From Tenrec ecaudatus (taxonomy: Eukaryota; Chordata; Mammalia; Afrosoricida; Tenrecidae): DNA of 64,000 nucleotides. Every line of letters begins with the position of its first letter. Position 1 is the stretch's first letter. The stretch is from contig NC_134545.1 of the NCBI RefSeq assembly GCF_050624435.1, positions 86,456,063 through 86,520,062 on the forward strand, in the 5' to 3' direction. The position numbers and the translations under genes are program-made. The notes beneath the pieces were generated by a model that saw only the letters and a list, made by a program, of their open reading frames with translations, was not told the DNA's origin and did no database searches. Below are positions 61,300 through 64,000 of the stretch, piece after piece.

Positions 61300-62232
61300 C
61301 TGAATGTGGAGGAAAAGTAAAATAGTTATTATGGCAAAAAATGTCTACCAATTATAAACTCTATTCATCCAAATGACAAACGTCTCCCATATCATGTCAT
61401 GTCCAAAAGAAAATAAATTCATCCACATAATCTTATTATAGTCAATAAAACAAGCCAACATCACAAAAAACTAAAGTAGGTAAAGTTCACTTAAGAAACA
61501 ATTATGAAATCTGATCTTCCAACACAGTACAGATTCTTCTACAGTCACTAGAAATATAGTAAGTTTACTAACAAAGATACCATTTTTAGCATTTTATAAT
61601 TTTAACTTAATTCTAAATTGCTTACACTCCTCAGTTACAATCTCAGAAGTCACGGAGAATGAACTGATAACATAGCTAGCTATGAGCATTCAACTGCAAC
61701 TTAAACTCTAAGTTGGAATGAACTAATTCTTAGTATGACTTCATTAAACATTGTATTTGAAAATTCATCTTGTATTAGCTTACTAAGGCTCACAGCTTGC
61801 TATACTCAAGACAGATATATTTATAAACAAATGTCAGTCTAAGAAGTCAAATCTGTGGGAAAATGTGAGAAATTTTGAGGAGCTAGAAACAAGCATTGTA
61901 GGGAATCAGTAAAGAAAAAGAAAAAATGGAACAAGGGGAGAAAAAGGATATTTCTGCTGTTCAAAGGGAGGTTATGCGTTAAAGCAGCCTAACAGTACCT
62001 GATAACAAGCTGGCTACCAGAACCCAGATGAGTGTGGAGAAAGATAAGCAGAGGAAGGGATCAAAATAGGAAAAAATGAAGCTTGATTGAGTTAAGAGTG
62101 ATGTAAACCTGTTTGTTTTCAATAATCCCCTCCTTTGAGAGCTCAGAAACCCATAGGGACAGCTCTACCGTGACCGATAGGGTGGCTAGAAATCAAAATT
62201 GACTAGATGGCAGTTGAGTTTTCTATTCTTTA
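61300..62232. other. OGA intron 5, nothing firm
   Basis: AT-rich. About 62,140-62,215 has a diverged SINE end (ACCCATAGGGACAGCTCTAC, GACTAGATGGCAGTTGAG). Confidence 0.4.
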
Positions 62233-62400
62233 AAAAGGTCCTTGTGACACTGTCTGGTACGCGTTTGCTGAAGGCAAAGCCAGCAGTTTAAATCCACCAG
62301 CTGCTCCATCAAAGAAAGAGGCTATCTGCTCCCTTAAAGATTTACAGCTTCAGAAACCCTAAAGGAGGGCTGTTAAGAATCAGAATTCACAGATGTTTCT
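62233..62400 (+). mobile_element. AfroSINE in OGA intron 5
   Basis: GGTCCTTGTGACACTGTCTG head, CAGCAGTTTAAATCCACCAG B-box region, GGAGGGCTGTTAAGAATCAG tail. Confidence 0.75.
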
Positions 62401-62424
62401 TTAATACTGAAAACCTAATATTCT

Positions 62425-62665
62425 TACAAGCATGCCTTGGTAATACTGCGGGCTTGGTTCCAGACCACTGCAATAAAGTAAGACAGTTTCATATCCCAAT
62501 GCATGCAAAAGTTCTGTTTGCCCTATAGTCTACGAAGTATGCAGAAGCACTAGAAAAACTGTGGATTACTGACATCAGCAACAATATGTGAGACACAAAG
62601 GAAGCACACGCTACTGGAAGAACGACACCAACAGACTGCTCGGTGTAAGGTTGTCGTAAACCCAC
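62425..62665. mobile_element. Tigger-type DNA transposon fragment
   Basis: GCATGCCTTGGTAATACTGC and GGGCTTGGTTCCAGACCACT are the known Tigger terminal region. The other end (AGACACAAAGGAAGCACACG, GGTTGTCGTAAACC) is also present, so it is an internally deleted copy. Confidence 0.7.
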
Positions 62666-62689
62666 CAGTCTCTGGGAATCATAACAAAC

Positions 62690-62955
62690 AAGCTATGCCT
62701 ATCATCCTAACACTAACAGTGAAGTCTTGCATCTTTTGCCCATTCCAACCAGGAAACCTTTTCCCGTCAAGCTCTTTCCGATTGTGGTCTATAGGGCTTT
62801 TAACAGCAAACTTTTCAGAAGCAGACCCACCAGGTCTTCTTACTATGTGCTTCTGGGTAAAAGGAAGCGCCAACACGGCGATAGGAGGAAAGCATATCAG
62901 CCCCTTGCACAACCCAGGGTTGCTGTGCCTAGTCAATCCATCATTTATTAGTGCT
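62690..62955. mobile_element. afrotherian repeat fragment, family not named
   Basis: GGGCTTTTAACAGCAAACTT and TTCAGAAGCAGACCCACCAG resemble part of a long afrotherian SINE relative. Confidence 0.4.
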
Positions 62956-63224
62956 TAAAGTTTCTCCAACTTAAGATCTTAAAAAACATCTTCAAGAAGA
63001 ATGATTCCAACCTTCATGTACCAGGGATGAGGAGTGGGAGACAGGTAAGAGAGGTAGAAGGGGTTACGTGGATATCGGCATGCTTACAAACGCACAAAAG
63101 AGCCCATACATGTTCTTTTGAAAGTCACGTTGTCCTGGAAGACTCGTTAAATTCGAAGGGGCTTCCAAGGGAAAATGGAATTGGAAGACAGTGGAATTTT
63201 CCAATGAATCTTTTTGAAGTCCCC

Positions 63225-63970
63225 TCCCATGGGTGGCACAAAAGGTTAAGTGCTAGACTAACTTCCCAAAAGGTTGGCAATTAAAATCAGATTCATTCCT
63301 CCCCCCAACTACCATGATCCGAATTCTACCTTGCAGGGCTGGAAAGGACAGAGGCTGTACACTGGTGCATATGAGGGTTGGAGGTACAGGGAATCCAGGG
63401 TGGATGATCCTTCAGGACCAAGGGTGTGAGGGACGATGCTGGGAGAGTGGAGGGTGAGTGGGTTGGAAAGGGGGAACTGATTACAAGGATCCACATGTGA
63501 CCTCTTCCTTGGGAGAGGGACAGCAGAGAAGGGGGGAAGGGAGACTCCGGATAGGGCAAGATATGACAAAATAACGATGTATAAATTACCAAGGGCATAT
63601 GAGGGAGGGGGGAATGGGGAGGGAGGGGGGGGGGGAAAAAGAGGACCTGATGCAAGGGGCTTAAGTGGAGAGCAAATGCCTTGAGAATGATTGGGGCAGG
63701 AAATGTATGGATGTGCTTTATACAATTGATGTATGTATATGTATGGATTGTGGTAAGAGTTGTATGAGTCCCTAATAAAATGTAAAAGAAGAAAAGAGAA
63801 AAAAATGATTAGGGCAAAGACTGTACAGATGTGCTTTATACAACTGATGTATGTATATGTATGAACTGTGAAAAGAATTGTATGAGCCCCAATAAATTGT
63901 TAAAATAAAAATAAATCCAAAAAAAAAATCAGATTCATATTTGAACTCAGTTCATTCTCATTTGATATCT
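63225..63970 (+). mobile_element. AfroSINE split by a LINE insertion
   Basis: SINE head TGGGTGGCACAAAAGGTTAA lies before 63,296 and the frame of the SINE resumes (TTTGAACTCAGTTC) after 63,938. Confidence 0.65.
63297..63924 (+). mobile_element. LINE 3' end with doubled tail, 14-bp target duplication
   Basis: Flanked by AAAATCAGATTCAT (63,283-63,296 and 63,925-63,938). The first tail ends CCCTAATAAAATG at about 63,782, then a purine linker (TAAAAGAAGAAAAGAGAAAA), then a second tail from about 63,805 ending CCCCAATAAATTGTT and A-rich sequence. Same composite structure as 46,765-47,024. Confidence 0.92.
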
Positions 63971-64000
63971 GCTGTGAACTAGTCTTTCCAATTCAGATAT

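Overview
This window is nuclear DNA from a placental mammal, and almost certainly an afrotherian. Three minus-strand genes lie in the order FGF8, NPM3, OGA (MGEA5), as on human chromosome 10q24. Their coding exons are very close to human as I remember it. From the first visible codon to the stop, OGA matches the human residue count exactly. Clade evidence comes from the repeats: tRNA-derived AfroSINEs with their longer relatives, an RTE LINE of the elephant/tenrec type, and a LINE 3' end typical of Afrotheria. There are no Alu, B1/B2 or carnivore SINEs. Young-looking hAT elements (SPIN-like) and a mariner add to this and make a tenrec (for example Echinops) the best guess. That species call is inference, not proof.

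Layout. 1-28,970 is the gene-free flank on the 3' side of FGF8, towards FBXW4 in human order. It holds SINEs, RTE and L1 fragments, hAT elements, a 7SL RNA pseudogene, a 35-bp minisatellite grown inside a SINE, and several AT-rich islands rich in homeodomain-type sites that are candidate FGF8 enhancers. 28,970-34,760 is FGF8: six coding exons including the alternative exon 1C, two alternative acceptors for exon 1D, and a CpG-island promoter. 34,780-39,200 is the FGF8-NPM3 spacer. 39,205-41,223 is NPM3 (five coding exons, a 3' UTR intron and a CpG-island promoter). 41,815-43,880 is a long RTE copy. 44,470-64,000 is the 3' part of OGA, exons 6-16, encoding residues 218-916. Exons 1-5, with the catalytic Asp pair, lie beyond the right edge. 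The OGA introns carry a near-complete mariner, a palindromic MITE, many SINEs and several LINE tails.

The three genes share strand and neighbourhood but not function. FGF8 is a secreted morphogen, NPM3 a nucleolar histone-chaperone relative, and OGA the enzyme that removes O-GlcNAc from nuclear and cytosolic proteins. I see no new multi-gene system. The most unusual points are a LINE lineage with a doubled 3' tail, the SINE-born minisatellite, the divergent FGF8 exon 1C, and a longer predicted tail on the short OGA isoform.
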